Below, one piece after another: positions 8,517-17,333 of a DNA stretch of 50,949 nucleotides; positions within the stretch are counted from its first letter, which is position 1, and each line of letters begins with the position of its first letter. Made by a program: the position numbers and the translations under genes. The notes below the pieces were generated by a model. That model saw only the letters and a program-made list of their open reading frames with translations, ran no database searches and was not told the DNA's origin. This stretch comes from an uncultured SAR116 cluster alpha proteobacterium (GTDB lineage: Bacteria; Pseudomonadota; Alphaproteobacteria; Puniceispirillales; Puniceispirillaceae), in the NCBI GenBank assembly GCA_902547925.1, contig CACCQD010000012.1, positions 1 to 50,949 on the forward strand, in the 5' to 3' direction.

Positions 8517-9626
8517 TCAGGTAAGGCCATTGACGCGCACCGCACTCTCATAATCCTCACGGTTGATGTAGGAACCGGCCATCTTACGCCGGCCCCAAAA
8601 AGGGCCACGACCATGCAGGACACGCCAATTGTCAAACACCAGCATATCACCCGGCTGCAGCGTGTACCGCCATTGCAAGCGAGGATCATTTGCCAGACGG
8701 TCAAACGCTCGTATTCCCGCATAGAGCGCACGCATGTCATCCTTTGGCAAGGTTACCGTATCACGGTCGTAATTGTTGAAACTGACCTGTACCAGATTCC
8801 CATCCCGGTCAGTCCGGAAAATAGGGCGCTGCGCCCGCAGAACCACGCCATCACCCTTATAGACACCAGTGACATCAATGCGCGTGAGATCTGCGTGGAT
8901 TTCAGGAGCCGTTCGTTTTAATTCGGCAGCGATGCGAAAGCCATCAACCATGATTGAGGCACCTCCTGTCGCATCATACTCCACACACAGAAGCATTTGC
9001 AGCCCGGGGGCGTCATGACTGTATGTACCATCCGTATGAGGACGGAGTTCTTTTGGTGTATAGGCGGAGTCAGCCATGTTCTCATTGGCCTCGAATTCCC
9101 ATAGGCCGCCAAAAATAGTGTGTCTGACGTAGCCAATGCGATCAGTTAAATCTGACACCGCATCCATATTCCGGGGCGTTCCGGTGACCACGGCAAAGCC
9201 GTTTTTCGAAATGATGTCGAGCAACCCTCCCATCCCATTATTCGCAACCACGTCGCGGTGAGCTATTCGGACCACATCATCTTCGAGGCTAGCAGCATCC
9301 CAGATCGTCGGTTCAGGCATCGCCAGCATGGTTGTGGGGAAGGCATAGGCTGCCAGAAAATCTCCCTCGTAACAAACCGAGTCATGCATGTCTGGCCATT
9401 TAATCTGCAGCGCCAGACCATTATTCGCAAGTGCTGCCTCGACAGGCTTGATATCAGCATCAACCTCACAGGTGAAGAGCTCACGCTGATTCGATCGGCT
9501 GTCGAAACTGATTGGATCGCGCGCATTATCGCGCAACCAGAAATAATCAAAATCAGCAGCACCGCTGCCAGAAATAACAACACTCAGACAATCGTCTCTC
9601 AGGGTCAGATCACTCAACATCGTCAA
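8517..9626 (-). CDS. Gamma-butyrobetaine dioxygenase-like Fe(II)/2-oxoglutarate oxygenase
   Basis: A 369-residue TauD-superfamily oxygenase. The N-terminal ~95 residues are the GBBH-like domain (FWLRDNARDPISFDSRSNQREL), which separates it from plain TauD. The catalytic domain holds the HxD iron motif (RPHTDGTY, His197/Asp199) and a distal histidine plus 2-oxoglutarate arginine near VFDNWRVLHGRGPF. Characterised relatives hydroxylate gamma-butyrobetaine to carnitine. The zinc-binding Cys/His set of the eukaryotic N-domain is not evident. No other carnitine gene is nearby, so a related quaternary amine is also possible. Confidence 0.8.
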   Translation of the reverse strand: MTMLSDLTLRDDCLSVVISGSGAADFDYFWLRDNARDPISFDSRSNQRELFTCEVDADIKPVEAALANNGLALQIKWPDMHDSVCYEGDFLAAYAFPTTMLAMPEPTIWDAASLEDDVVRIAHRDVVANNGMGGLLDIISKNGFAVVTGTPRNMDAVSDLTDRIGYVRHTIFGGLWEFEANENMADSAYTPKELRPHTDGTYSHDAPGLQMLLCVEYDATGGASIMVDGFRIAAELKRTAPEIHADLTRIDVTGVYKGDGVVLRAQRPIFRTDRDGNLVQVSFNNYDRDTVTLPKDDMRALYAGIRAFDRLANDPRLQWRYTLQPGDMLVFDNWRVLHGRGPFWGRRKMAGSYINREDYESAVRVNGLT

Positions 9627-9823
9627 CGCTCCTTTGTTGCCATCACCCTAGCCGCTGATCCACTCCTGGCGCAAGTCCAGGCAGGCGGCAGATGTTCGTC
9701 ACCTGGCGCATCAGCTTTATCTTCCCAACCGGTCCTATTGGAAAACCGGAGATGGAATGCTAGGTTGCGCTGGCATTGGCAAGCCACCTGCGAACCACCA
9801 ACGCAAAAACCAAAGCCGGATCA

Positions 9824-10819
9824 ATGACTGACCATATCGCCGAAATGAAGCAGATGCTGGCAAAGGCAAGGCGGACCACGAATGAGGATGGATTTGTGGT
9901 TGCCGCGCTCTATAAATTTGCCGATCTGCCAGACTACAGGGAGCTTCAACCGGTAGTTCAGCAGCTGTGCGAAGATGCTGGGGCGCTTGGCACCATTCTG
10001 CTTGCCAAAGAAGGTATAAACGGCACCATCTGCGCCCCTGCAGCCGGCATGAAAACCATTCTTGAATGGCTTGCTGACGAACCCCGCTTTGAAGCGCTCT
10101 CGCTGAAATTTTCCTTCACCACCGAACAGGCCTTTCTACGCATGAAGGTGCGCCTAAAAAATGAAATTGTCACAATGGGTGTTCCCCAGATCAACCCCGC
10201 GCAACAGACCGGAACCTACGTTGACGCAAATGAGTGGAACGGCCTGATTGCCGACCCCGACGTCATGGTCGTGGACACCCGCAACACCTATGAGACTGCC
10301 ATAGGCATGTTCGAGGGCGCGGTCGATCCAAGGACCACAAATTTTCGCGATTTTCCAGCCTGGGCGCAGGCGCTGGCAAGGCAGGATGACAACAAGAGAC
10401 CGAAAAAGCTGGCAATGTATTGCACCGGCGGAATTCGCTGTGAAAAGGCTAGTGCCTTGATGAAGGATCTGGGGTTCGATGAGGTCTATCACCTGAAGGG
10501 CGGCATTCTCAAATATCTCGAGGATGTAACAGATGACACCAGCAAATGGACCGGTGAGTGTTTCGTTTTCGATGGCCGTGTCGCGGTCGATCATGACCTT
10601 CAACGGGGAAGCTACGTTATGTGTCACGCGTGCCGCATGCCTCTGTCACAGACGGAAATGACGCATCCAGATTTTGAGGGTGGCATCAGTTGCCATCATT
10701 GCAAATCTACCCAAGACCCGGCGCGTACCAGACGTTTTGCCGAAAGGCAGAGACAGATCAAGCTGGCAAGGGAACGGGGCAAGGAACATCTTGGCGCCTC
10801 CCATTGCAAGCAGAAATAG
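9824..10819 (+). CDS. trhO: tRNA uridine(34) hydroxylase TrhO (rhodanese-like, YceA)
   Basis: A 331-residue rhodanese-family protein that, in characterised relatives, hydroxylates U34 of certain tRNAs toward 5-hydroxyuridine. It has the acylphosphatase-like N-terminal part (LLAKEGINGTICAP), a rhodanese domain with active-site Cys in MYCTGGIRCEKAS, and a Cys-rich C-terminal segment (CHACRMPLS, CHHC). The frame stays open to 9776, but the ATG at 9824 (MTDHIAEMKQ) gives the normal family N-terminus and was chosen; its ribosome site is weak. Confidence 0.88.
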   Translation: MTDHIAEMKQMLAKARRTTNEDGFVVAALYKFADLPDYRELQPVVQQLCEDAGALGTILLAKEGINGTICAPAAGMKTILEWLADEPRFEALSLKFSFTTEQAFLRMKVRLKNEIVTMGVPQINPAQQTGTYVDANEWNGLIADPDVMVVDTRNTYETAIGMFEGAVDPRTTNFRDFPAWAQALARQDDNKRPKKLAMYCTGGIRCEKASALMKDLGFDEVYHLKGGILKYLEDVTDDTSKWTGECFVFDGRVAVDHDLQRGSYVMCHACRMPLSQTEMTHPDFEGGISCHHCKSTQDPARTRRFAERQRQIKLARERGKEHLGASHCKQK

Positions 10820-10919
10820 CTTGCGTGCTGCCAGCTCTTGGCCGATAGAATACCTCTCGCAACGCAATGACGCGGTATATGTGATGTCCAGGTGACATCC
10901 ATTGTGATGGAGATCACCC

Positions 10920-12122
10920 ATGACAGAGGCAGTTTTTACCAAACCCTTCACGCAGCAGGAGGCCATCCCCGACGCGGGTATTGATCGCGCTGTCAAAATC
11001 ATGAAAAGTGGTCGGCTCCATCGCTATAATCTGGCTGACGATGAGGACAGCGAGGCCAGCTGCCTCGAGATGGAATATGCAAAATGGCAGGGCGCTGACT
11101 ATTGCCTCGCCTGCACCTCCGGTGGCTATGCGATCCAGTTGGCGTTGCGTGTCTGCGGCGTAAAACCGGGCGACAGGATACTTGCCAATGCCTACACGCT
11201 GGCACCCGTTCCCGGTGCCATTCACAATGTTGGTGCCCATCCCATTCTGGTGGATATTGACGAGAACTATCACATCGACCTCCAGGATCTCGATGCAAAA
11301 GCGGCGGAAAGTGATGCCAAATTTCTGTTACTTTCCCACATGCGGGGGCATATTGCCGATATGGACAGGGTGGTCGAGATTTGCGCTGCTCATGGCATCT
11401 GTCTGATCGAGGATTGCGCACACACCATGGGGGCAAAATGGCGGGGAATTCGGTCAGGCAATTTTGGCAAGGCCGCCGCCTTCTCAACCCAGACATACAA
11501 ACACATGAATTCCGGCGAGGGTGGCCTGCTGACCACGAATGATGCGGAAATCGCCGCGCGCGCTGTTATTTCATCCGGGTCCTACATGCTGTATGGCCGG
11601 CATGGTGCCATTCCGGCAGAGGAGATTTTTCAGAAGGTGCGCCTTCACTCGCCAAACTATTCCGGCAGAATGGACCAGATGCGGGCCGCGATGCTCCGGG
11701 CACAGTTGCCCATCCTTGAAGAAAATCTGGATCGCTGGAACAGCCGTTATGACAGGTTGCACACCCGTTTGTCAGCAATGGATGGGGTGATCATACCAAA
11801 GAGAAAGCAAGATGAATTCTATGTTGGTTCCTCAATCCAGTTCCGTGCCGATACCCTACCAAAGGATCAAATTCCATCATTTGTGGACGCATGTGGAGCG
11901 CGTGGTGTAGAGCTTAAATGGTTTGGTGATGATCAACCAAAAGCCTTCACCAGCCGCTATGACAGCTGGCAGTTCATCGACAATCTGCCTGTTTTGCCAA
12001 CCACATTGCGGATTCTGGAAAAGACTGTCGATATGCGGGTGCCGTTGACCTTCACAATCAAGGATTGTGACCTTATCGCTGACATCATTGAAGACGAACT
12101 AGCCCGTTTTACCGCTGCTTGA
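10920..12122 (+). CDS. DegT/DnrJ/EryC1/StrS-family PLP aminotransferase
   Basis: A 400-residue fold-type I PLP enzyme. Family features include ACTSGGYAIQLAL, the nucleotide-sugar aminotransferase-like block GHIADMDRVVEICAAHGICLIEDCAHTMGA, and a PLP lysine in STQTYKHMNSGEGG. A GGAGATCACCC ribosome site precedes the ATG. DegT-family enzymes usually aminate sugars or cyclitols for surface polysaccharides or natural products. No glycosyltransferase or sugar-nucleotide gene is near, so the acceptor is unknown. The stop is 11 bp from the stop of the convergent glutathione transferase gene. Confidence 0.8.
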   Translation: MTEAVFTKPFTQQEAIPDAGIDRAVKIMKSGRLHRYNLADDEDSEASCLEMEYAKWQGADYCLACTSGGYAIQLALRVCGVKPGDRILANAYTLAPVPGAIHNVGAHPILVDIDENYHIDLQDLDAKAAESDAKFLLLSHMRGHIADMDRVVEICAAHGICLIEDCAHTMGAKWRGIRSGNFGKAAAFSTQTYKHMNSGEGGLLTTNDAEIAARAVISSGSYMLYGRHGAIPAEEIFQKVRLHSPNYSGRMDQMRAAMLRAQLPILEENLDRWNSRYDRLHTRLSAMDGVIIPKRKQDEFYVGSSIQFRADTLPKDQIPSFVDACGARGVELKWFGDDQPKAFTSRYDSWQFIDNLPVLPTTLRILEKTVDMRVPLTFTIKDCDLIADIIEDELARFTAA

Positions 12123-12133
12123 CAGTAAGGCTG

Positions 12134-13114
12134 TCAGAGATGGGCACGGCCATGGGGCGCGCTAAAATCCTGCTCTGGCCCGACTGGCACAATGCCAGTC
12201 GGATTGATGTTCAGGTGGCTTGCATAATAATGATATTTGATATGATTCATGTTCACCGTGTCGGCGATCCCCGGTATCTGGTAAAGTTCACGCATGAAGC
12301 CTGAGAGCGCGGGGTAATCGGCAATACTCCGGATGTTACATTTGAAATGGCCAAAATATACGGCATCGAAACGAACCAATGTTGTGAACAGACGCCAATC
12401 CGCCTCAGTCAGGGTATTGCCAAGGAGATAGCGCTTACCAGTCAGACGCAATTCAAGGCTGTCCAGTGAGGCAAACAGCTGGCTGACTGCCTGCTCATAG
12501 GCATCAGCACGTGTTGCAAACCCTGACCGGTACACCCCGTTGTTCACATTGTGGTAAATGTCGGCATTGACCTCCTCAATCTCCTCACGCAGTGTCGCTG
12601 GCCAGAAGTCGAGATCATTTCCTGTTAGACCATCAAAGGCGCTGTTGAACATGCGGATGATTTCAGAGGATTCATTGGAGACGATGGTTTTGCTCTCCCG
12701 GTCCCAGAGGACTGGAACCGTCACACGCCCGGTCGATTTTGGATCGCTTTGAAGATAGACTTGAGAGAGCCTTGCCGTCTGCAGCACTTCATCACCGGTT
12801 GCGCCGTCAAAATCTGTTTCAAAAGTCCACCCCTCATCCAGCATCAAAGGATGCACAACCGACACGGAGATATGCTCCACAAGTCCCTTCAAATGGCGAA
12901 AAATGAGCGTGCGGTGGGCCCAAGGACAAGCATAGGAGACATAGAGGTGATATCGCCCTGACCCAGCGGCAAACCCACCCTTGCCACTTGGACCGGCGGA
13001 ACCGTCGGCAGTCACCCAGTTCCGATAGCGGGCCGTATCACGAACAAAATGGCCAGCGCTCTTCTTTGTATCATACCATTGCGACGACCATTTTCCATCG
13101 ACCAGCAATCCCAT
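12134..13114 (-). CDS. Glutathionyl-hydroquinone reductase (Xi-class glutathione S-transferase, YqjG/ECM4-like)
   Basis: A 326-residue Xi-class glutathione transferase that reduces glutathionyl-hydroquinones via an active-site cysteine. The signature YVSYACPWAHRTLIFRHLKG is in the N-terminal thioredoxin fold. ESSEIIRMFN binds glutathione, and the C-terminal helical domain ends with the family block HIKYHYYASHLNINPTGIVPVGP. An earlier in-frame start exists at 13312, but it would overlap rpe. The ATG at 13114 has GGGGG just upstream and begins 4 bp after the rpe stop, so the two are probably co-transcribed. Confidence 0.88.
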   Translation of the reverse strand: MGLLVDGKWSSQWYDTKKSAGHFVRDTARYRNWVTADGSAGPSGKGGFAAGSGRYHLYVSYACPWAHRTLIFRHLKGLVEHISVSVVHPLMLDEGWTFETDFDGATGDEVLQTARLSQVYLQSDPKSTGRVTVPVLWDRESKTIVSNESSEIIRMFNSAFDGLTGNDLDFWPATLREEIEEVNADIYHNVNNGVYRSGFATRADAYEQAVSQLFASLDSLELRLTGKRYLLGNTLTEADWRLFTTLVRFDAVYFGHFKCNIRSIADYPALSGFMRELYQIPGIADTVNMNHIKYHYYASHLNINPTGIVPVGPEQDFSAPHGRAHL

Positions 13115-13118
13115 GATT

Positions 13119-13805
13119 TTAGTCCCCCTGACTGCTATGTGATGCTGCGGCCTGACGGATGGCGGCAATGTTCTTCGCATAGGCGGCGATGCCATCACCC
13201 CTGAAAATAGCCGATCCGGCAACAAGGGCAGTGGCACCAGCAGCCACAACGGCGCTGGCCGTGTCCACGGTGATGCCGCCATCAACCTCGATGGTGATTT
13301 CCCGCTCACCAATCATCTCTTTGACCATAGCGATCTTGTCCGTCATTGCGCTGATGAAAGATTGTCCGCCAAAGCCAGGATTGACCGTCATCACAAGAAC
13401 AAGGTCAATCCGGCCAAGAACATAGGCCAGACAACCCGGGGGGGTGTGGGGATTCAATGCGACGCCGGCCTTGCATCCAAGCTCCCGAATGCGTGACACC
13501 GTCCTGTCAAGATGTGGACAGGCTTCAGCATGAATAGTGATGATATCCGCACCGGCATCGGCATAGGTCTCGAGAAGGCGATCGGGATTCGACACCATTA
13601 AATGCGCATCAAAAATCTTGGTTGATGCAGCGCGGACCATTTTGATTATCGGCGGGCCGAAGGTCAGATTAGGCACAAAATGGCCGTCCATGACATCAAG
13701 GTGAATCCAGTCAGCACCGGCGTCATCGACTGCAGAGATCTCTGCCGCCAATTCTCCAAAATCGGACGCAAGAACCGATGGGGCTATAATAATGTCATTT
13801 GCCAA
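13119..13805 (-). CDS. rpe: Ribulose-phosphate 3-epimerase, TTG start
   Basis: A 228-residue TIM-barrel enzyme interconverting ribulose-5-phosphate and xylulose-5-phosphate. Motifs include IAPSVLASDFG, HLDVMDGHFVPNLTFGP (metal-binding His and Asp), MTVNPGFGGQSF and the phosphate loop EVDGGI. The frame is open to an ATG at 13916, but that adds 37 residues absent from the family. A TTG at 13805 with GGAAGG upstream gives the canonical N-terminus and usual length. It is upstream of, and likely co-transcribed with, the glutathione transferase. Confidence 0.9.
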   Translation of the reverse strand: MANDIIIAPSVLASDFGELAAEISAVDDAGADWIHLDVMDGHFVPNLTFGPPIIKMVRAASTKIFDAHLMVSNPDRLLETYADAGADIITIHAEACPHLDRTVSRIRELGCKAGVALNPHTPPGCLAYVLGRIDLVLVMTVNPGFGGQSFISAMTDKIAMVKEMIGEREITIEVDGGITVDTASAVVAAGATALVAGSAIFRGDGIAAYAKNIAAIRQAAASHSSQGD

Positions 13806-13939
13806 TTGTCTGCCCTTCCGGCATCCGCCGTACCAAAAAGTTTTGCCGCAGCTCCGAAAAAAAGGGCATTGGTATGACTTGATAGAACGCTGAAGGAAAG
13901 AAAACAACCTGTCCACATAGTCAAAAGTCTCTTTCGCTG

Positions 13940-13969
13940 AGGTTAAAACTGTCCCTATATAGGTTAAAA
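13940..13969. promoter_or_regulatory. Tandem AGGTTAAAA direct repeats upstream of gcdH
   Basis: AGGTTAAAA occurs at 13940-13948 and 13961-13969, spaced 21 bp, about two helical turns. They lie 85-114 bp before the gcdH start in the divergent rpe/gcdH gap. An operator is possible; the binding protein is unknown. Confidence 0.35.
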
Positions 13970-14053
13970 TCCAGCGAAATTTTGCCGCATTTCCTGAGGT
14001 TTGCAGGCAATTGGAATTCCTATATAACCATTGCGTAACCGAAAGGAATTCTC

Positions 14054-15238
14054 ATGGCCAAGCCCATTTTTGACTGGACCGACCCGTTCTTTCTCGATCA
14101 GCAGCTCTCTGATGAGGAGCGCATGGTCCGTGACACCGCCCGGCAGTTTTCGCGAGATATCCTGTTGCCGCGGGTCGTTGACGATTTCCGGGAGGAACGA
14201 TTTGATCCCGGGGTAATGCAGCAAATGGGCCAGCTTGGTCTACTGGGAGCAACAATTCCAGCGGAGTATGGCGGCGCTGGTGTCAATCATGTTGCCTACG
14301 GTCTTGCGGCGCGGGAGATTGAGGCTATCGACTCCGGATATCGGTCCGCCATGTCGGTTCAGTCATCACTGGTGATGCACCCGATCCACAGCTTCGGCAC
14401 TGATGAACAGAAAACAAAATATCTGCCAAAACTTGTGACAGCCGAAATGATCGGCTGCTTTGGACTCACCGAACCCGACCACGGCTCGGATCCGGGCAGC
14501 ATGGCTACAAAGGCGGTCAAGGTGGATGGCGGCTATCATCTAAGCGGGTCCAAAATGTGGATCTCCAACGCCCCAATTGCCGATATTGCGGTTGTCTGGG
14601 CGAAGCTCGATGGCGTCATTCGTGGCTTTATCATTGACCGTGCATCAGCTGGTCCGGGCCTGACAACACCAAAGATTGAGGGCAAGCTCTCGCTCCGCGC
14701 CTCAATAACAGGATCCATTCAGATGGACGGAGCCTTCGTCAGCGATGACAACATCTTTCCCAAGATATCCGGACTGAAAGGGCCATTCTCCTGTCTCAAC
14801 AAAGCGCGTTACGGCATTGCCTGGGGAACCCTCGGTGCGGCCGAATTCTGCTATGATGCAGCGCGGCAATACACACTTGACAGAAAACAGTTCGACCGGC
14901 CGCTGGCGGCCAATCAGCTGACCCAGCTTAAGCTGGCGGATATGCACAGCGAAATCAGCATTGGTCTGCAGGCATGTCTTCGTGTTGGCCGTCTGCTGGA
15001 TGACGGAAATTGCCCGCCTGAAAACATCTCTACAATCAAGCGCAACAGCTGTGGCAAAGCGCTGAACATCGCCCGCATGTCACGTGACATGCATGGGGGT
15101 AACGGCATCGCCGAGGAATATCACGTCATGCGCCATCTGATGAATCTGGAAACGGTAAATACCTATGAGGGCACACATGACGTCCACGCACTGATTCTGG
15201 GACGTGCAATCACCGGCATTCAGGCATTTACCGGATAG
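14054..15238 (+). CDS. gcdH: Glutaryl-CoA dehydrogenase
   Basis: A 394-residue acyl-CoA dehydrogenase that oxidatively decarboxylates glutaryl-CoA to crotonyl-CoA in lysine/tryptophan/glutarate breakdown and passes electrons to ETF. Family-specific stretches are visible: [42 protein letters not shown] and the C-terminal catalytic glutamate in [27 protein letters not shown] precedes the ATG. It is convergent with the EamA gene, with one base between them. A second ETF pair lies elsewhere in this window but is not linked to it. Confidence 0.92.
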   Translation: MAKPIFDWTDPFFLDQQLSDEERMVRDTARQFSRDILLPRVVDDFREERFDPGVMQQMGQLGLLGATIPAEYGGAGVNHVAYGLAAREIEAIDSGYRSAMSVQSSLVMHPIHSFGTDEQKTKYLPKLVTAEMIGCFGLTEPDHGSDPGSMATKAVKVDGGYHLSGSKMWISNAPIADIAVVWAKLDGVIRGFIIDRASAGPGLTTPKIEGKLSLRASITGSIQMDGAFVSDDNIFPKISGLKGPFSCLNKARYGIAWGTLGAAEFCYDAARQYTLDRKQFDRPLAANQLTQLKLADMHSEISIGLQACLRVGRLLDDGNCPPENISTIKRNSCGKALNIARMSRDMHGGNGIAEEYHVMRHLMNLETVNTYEGTHDVHALILGRAITGIQAFTG

Positions 15239-15239
15239 C

Positions 15240-16115
15240 TCATTCCGGCTTTTGCCGTTTTGTAAAGACCGACGGTTCTATAATCACCGCGCCAACACCG
15301 GCAATGACGATGGTGCCGCCAAGCAGGACAATCATATCCGGGCGCTCACCTAAAAAGCTGACTGCCCCGAGGATGGTGGCCACAGGCAAAAGTAGCAGAA
15401 CCGGCATCACCATCGGCACCGGATAACGCGCAAGAACAAAGTACCATGCAGAATAGCCGACAACTGTCATAATCAGACCCAAATATAGGACAGTTCCCCA
15501 CGCCACCATCGGCGCTGTCGAAATCTGCCGGACCAGATCACCCTCAAAAAGCATCGCGGCAAGGATCATCTGCGGGCCGGCCATGACCCCCATCCATGCT
15601 GTCAGCTGAAATCCTGTCAGCACCCCTTTCAGTCGGCGGATCAGAACCTGTCCAAGTGCAAATGCCAGCGTGCCACCGAGGATCAGCATCACACCAAAAA
15701 TCTGACCCTCAAGCGAGGGTGCCCCGACTATCGTCAAAATGCCGAAGCAGGAAATGGCAATGCCCACAACCTGCCTCATTGACGGTTTTTCACCGAGCAG
15801 CAATGCTGCGATGATTACCCCAAAAATAACCTCTGCCTGCACCAGCAGCACAGCTGGGGTGGCATCCATTCTGGCCAACCCAGAAAAGGTAAGCCCATAT
15901 TGCAATGTCGCGGCAATAAAGGAGATGCCGCAGATCTGTCTCAGATAACCATGTGGGACCGGGACAAACCAGACCAACACCGTCGCCGCAATCAGGAAGC
16001 GCATGCCCATCAGCAACAGCGGGGAAAAATGATCCAGTCCAGCCTTTGCCAGAGCGAAGCCAAACCCCCATGTCAGCGGCACCAGAAGTGCAATCAGGAT
16101 ATGTCTAATCGTCAT
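15240..16115 (-). CDS. EamA/DMT-family transporter
   Basis: A 291-residue integral membrane protein with about ten hydrophobic segments in two repeated EamA halves, as in RhaT/YdcZ/RarD-type exporters. The N-terminus IALLVPLTWGFGFALAKAGLDHFSPLLLMGMRFL is typical. It is the last gene of a minus-strand run with the ArgE-like, DoeA-like and agmatinase genes, so it may move an amino acid or amine handled by them. That is inference from position only. Confidence 0.82.
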   Translation of the reverse strand: MTIRHILIALLVPLTWGFGFALAKAGLDHFSPLLLMGMRFLIAATVLVWFVPVPHGYLRQICGISFIAATLQYGLTFSGLARMDATPAVLLVQAEVIFGVIIAALLLGEKPSMRQVVGIAISCFGILTIVGAPSLEGQIFGVMLILGGTLAFALGQVLIRRLKGVLTGFQLTAWMGVMAGPQMILAAMLFEGDLVRQISTAPMVAWGTVLYLGLIMTVVGYSAWYFVLARYPVPMVMPVLLLLPVATILGAVSFLGERPDMIVLLGGTIVIAGVGAVIIEPSVFTKRQKPE

Positions 16116-16154
16116 TGTCGCGGCATCACTTCAATTGAGGTTGGAGCCGAAGGC

Positions 16155-17330
16155 TTACTTGGCCGATTCAAGATGATCAAGGACACGGTCAAGAAACTGC
16201 AACCCCTGTTCCACCGCTGCTTCTTCTATGTACTCATCGGGTTGATGCATTTGCGCCATTCCACCCGGGCCAAATACGATTGTCTCCATTCCAGCCTTCT
16301 GGAAATAGGCACCATCAGTGCCGAATGAGACAACACCCGGCTCCTCATTTGTCCATAAGCGCGCCACAAGTTCAGCGGCCTTCGAATGTGGACGGGCCTC
16401 CATTCCGGGGACATCCGAGACGATTGTCAATGTGATATCCACCTCGTCTGAAAGGGCTCTCATTTCCGGCACCAGGACATCATCAGCAAAGGCGCGGATA
16501 TCTGCCAGAACAGAATGCGGATCGTCCCCCGGGAGAGGTCGTATCTCCCAATCAAACTGGCAAAATGCCGGAATGACATTTCGTGCCTCGCCACCCTTGA
16601 TCAAACCTACAGAGATGCTGGTGTATGGTGGATCAAACGGTGAGTCAGGATCTGGCCTGCTGGCAATATCACGGGCAGTCTGATTGATAAATTCAATCAG
16701 ACGGGCCGCATAGAAAATGGCATTGACCTTGCCCGTCGGTTTTGACGCGTGCCCGGATGTTCCGGTAACTTCTGCTGACAGCTCCATGCCACCTTTATGG
16801 CCGATGAAGGGGTGCATCTCCGTCGGCTCGCCAATGATCGCCATTTCGGCGGAAATATCATGATTATCCAGAAATTCCGGCATCCGGGCGGACCCAAAAC
16901 AGCCGACTTCCTCATCAAAGGTAAAAGCGAGGTGAAGAGGCACACGCAACTTGTCACGCGCCGCGACAAAATCCGGAACCATGGCCAGCGCGATGGCAAC
17001 AAACCCTTTCATATCAACAGCGCCGCGCCCATAGAGCCGTCCCTGATCCCGCCTGAGAATGAAGGGGTCGCTCTGCCACCCCTCAGCTGAGGCTGGAACA
17101 ACATCGGTGTGGCCCGACAGAATGATGCCGCCATCGACCTTTGGGCCAATGGTGGCAAAAAGATTCATCTGCTTGCCATCATCCGTCACATCGAGCAACA
17201 CATTGACGCCATGCGACTCCAGATAAGATTTGATGTAGCCGATGATCTCGCCATTTGGCTCGCCACTAACGGTCGGGAATGCCACAAGGTCGGCCAGAAG
17301 ATTGATTGTTCTCTCAAAACGGTTAGACAT
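16155..17330 (-). CDS. M20-family amidohydrolase, ArgE-like (N-acetyl-ornithine/diaminobutyrate deacetylase type)
   Basis: A 391-residue M20 metallopeptidase. The dizinc-site signatures are clear: SGHTDVVP, GRGAVDMKG, the catalytic and metal glutamates in FTFDEEVGCFGS, and IGEPTEM. The ArgE group removes N-acetyl groups from acetylornithine and similar diamino acids. Directly upstream lies a DoeA/creatinase-like hydrolase. If that gene is an ectoine hydrolase, this enzyme could deacetylate N-acetyl-diaminobutyrate, a job normally done by an unrelated M14-type DoeB. Plain arginine biosynthesis is the alternative. Confidence 0.82.
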   Translation of the reverse strand: MSNRFERTINLLADLVAFPTVSGEPNGEIIGYIKSYLESHGVNVLLDVTDDGKQMNLFATIGPKVDGGIILSGHTDVVPASAEGWQSDPFILRRDQGRLYGRGAVDMKGFVAIALAMVPDFVAARDKLRVPLHLAFTFDEEVGCFGSARMPEFLDNHDISAEMAIIGEPTEMHPFIGHKGGMELSAEVTGTSGHASKPTGKVNAIFYAARLIEFINQTARDIASRPDPDSPFDPPYTSISVGLIKGGEARNVIPAFCQFDWEIRPLPGDDPHSVLADIRAFADDVLVPEMRALSDEVDITLTIVSDVPGMEARPHSKAAELVARLWTNEEPGVVSFGTDGAYFQKAGMETIVFGPGGMAQMHQPDEYIEEAAVEQGLQFLDRVLDHLESAK

Positions 17331-17333
17331 CGC

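Noticed and set aside
16155-17330. DoeB (N-acetyl-diaminobutyrate deacetylase) as a direct call
   Set aside because: DoeB belongs to a different peptidase family (M14-like); this protein has M20 metal motifs.
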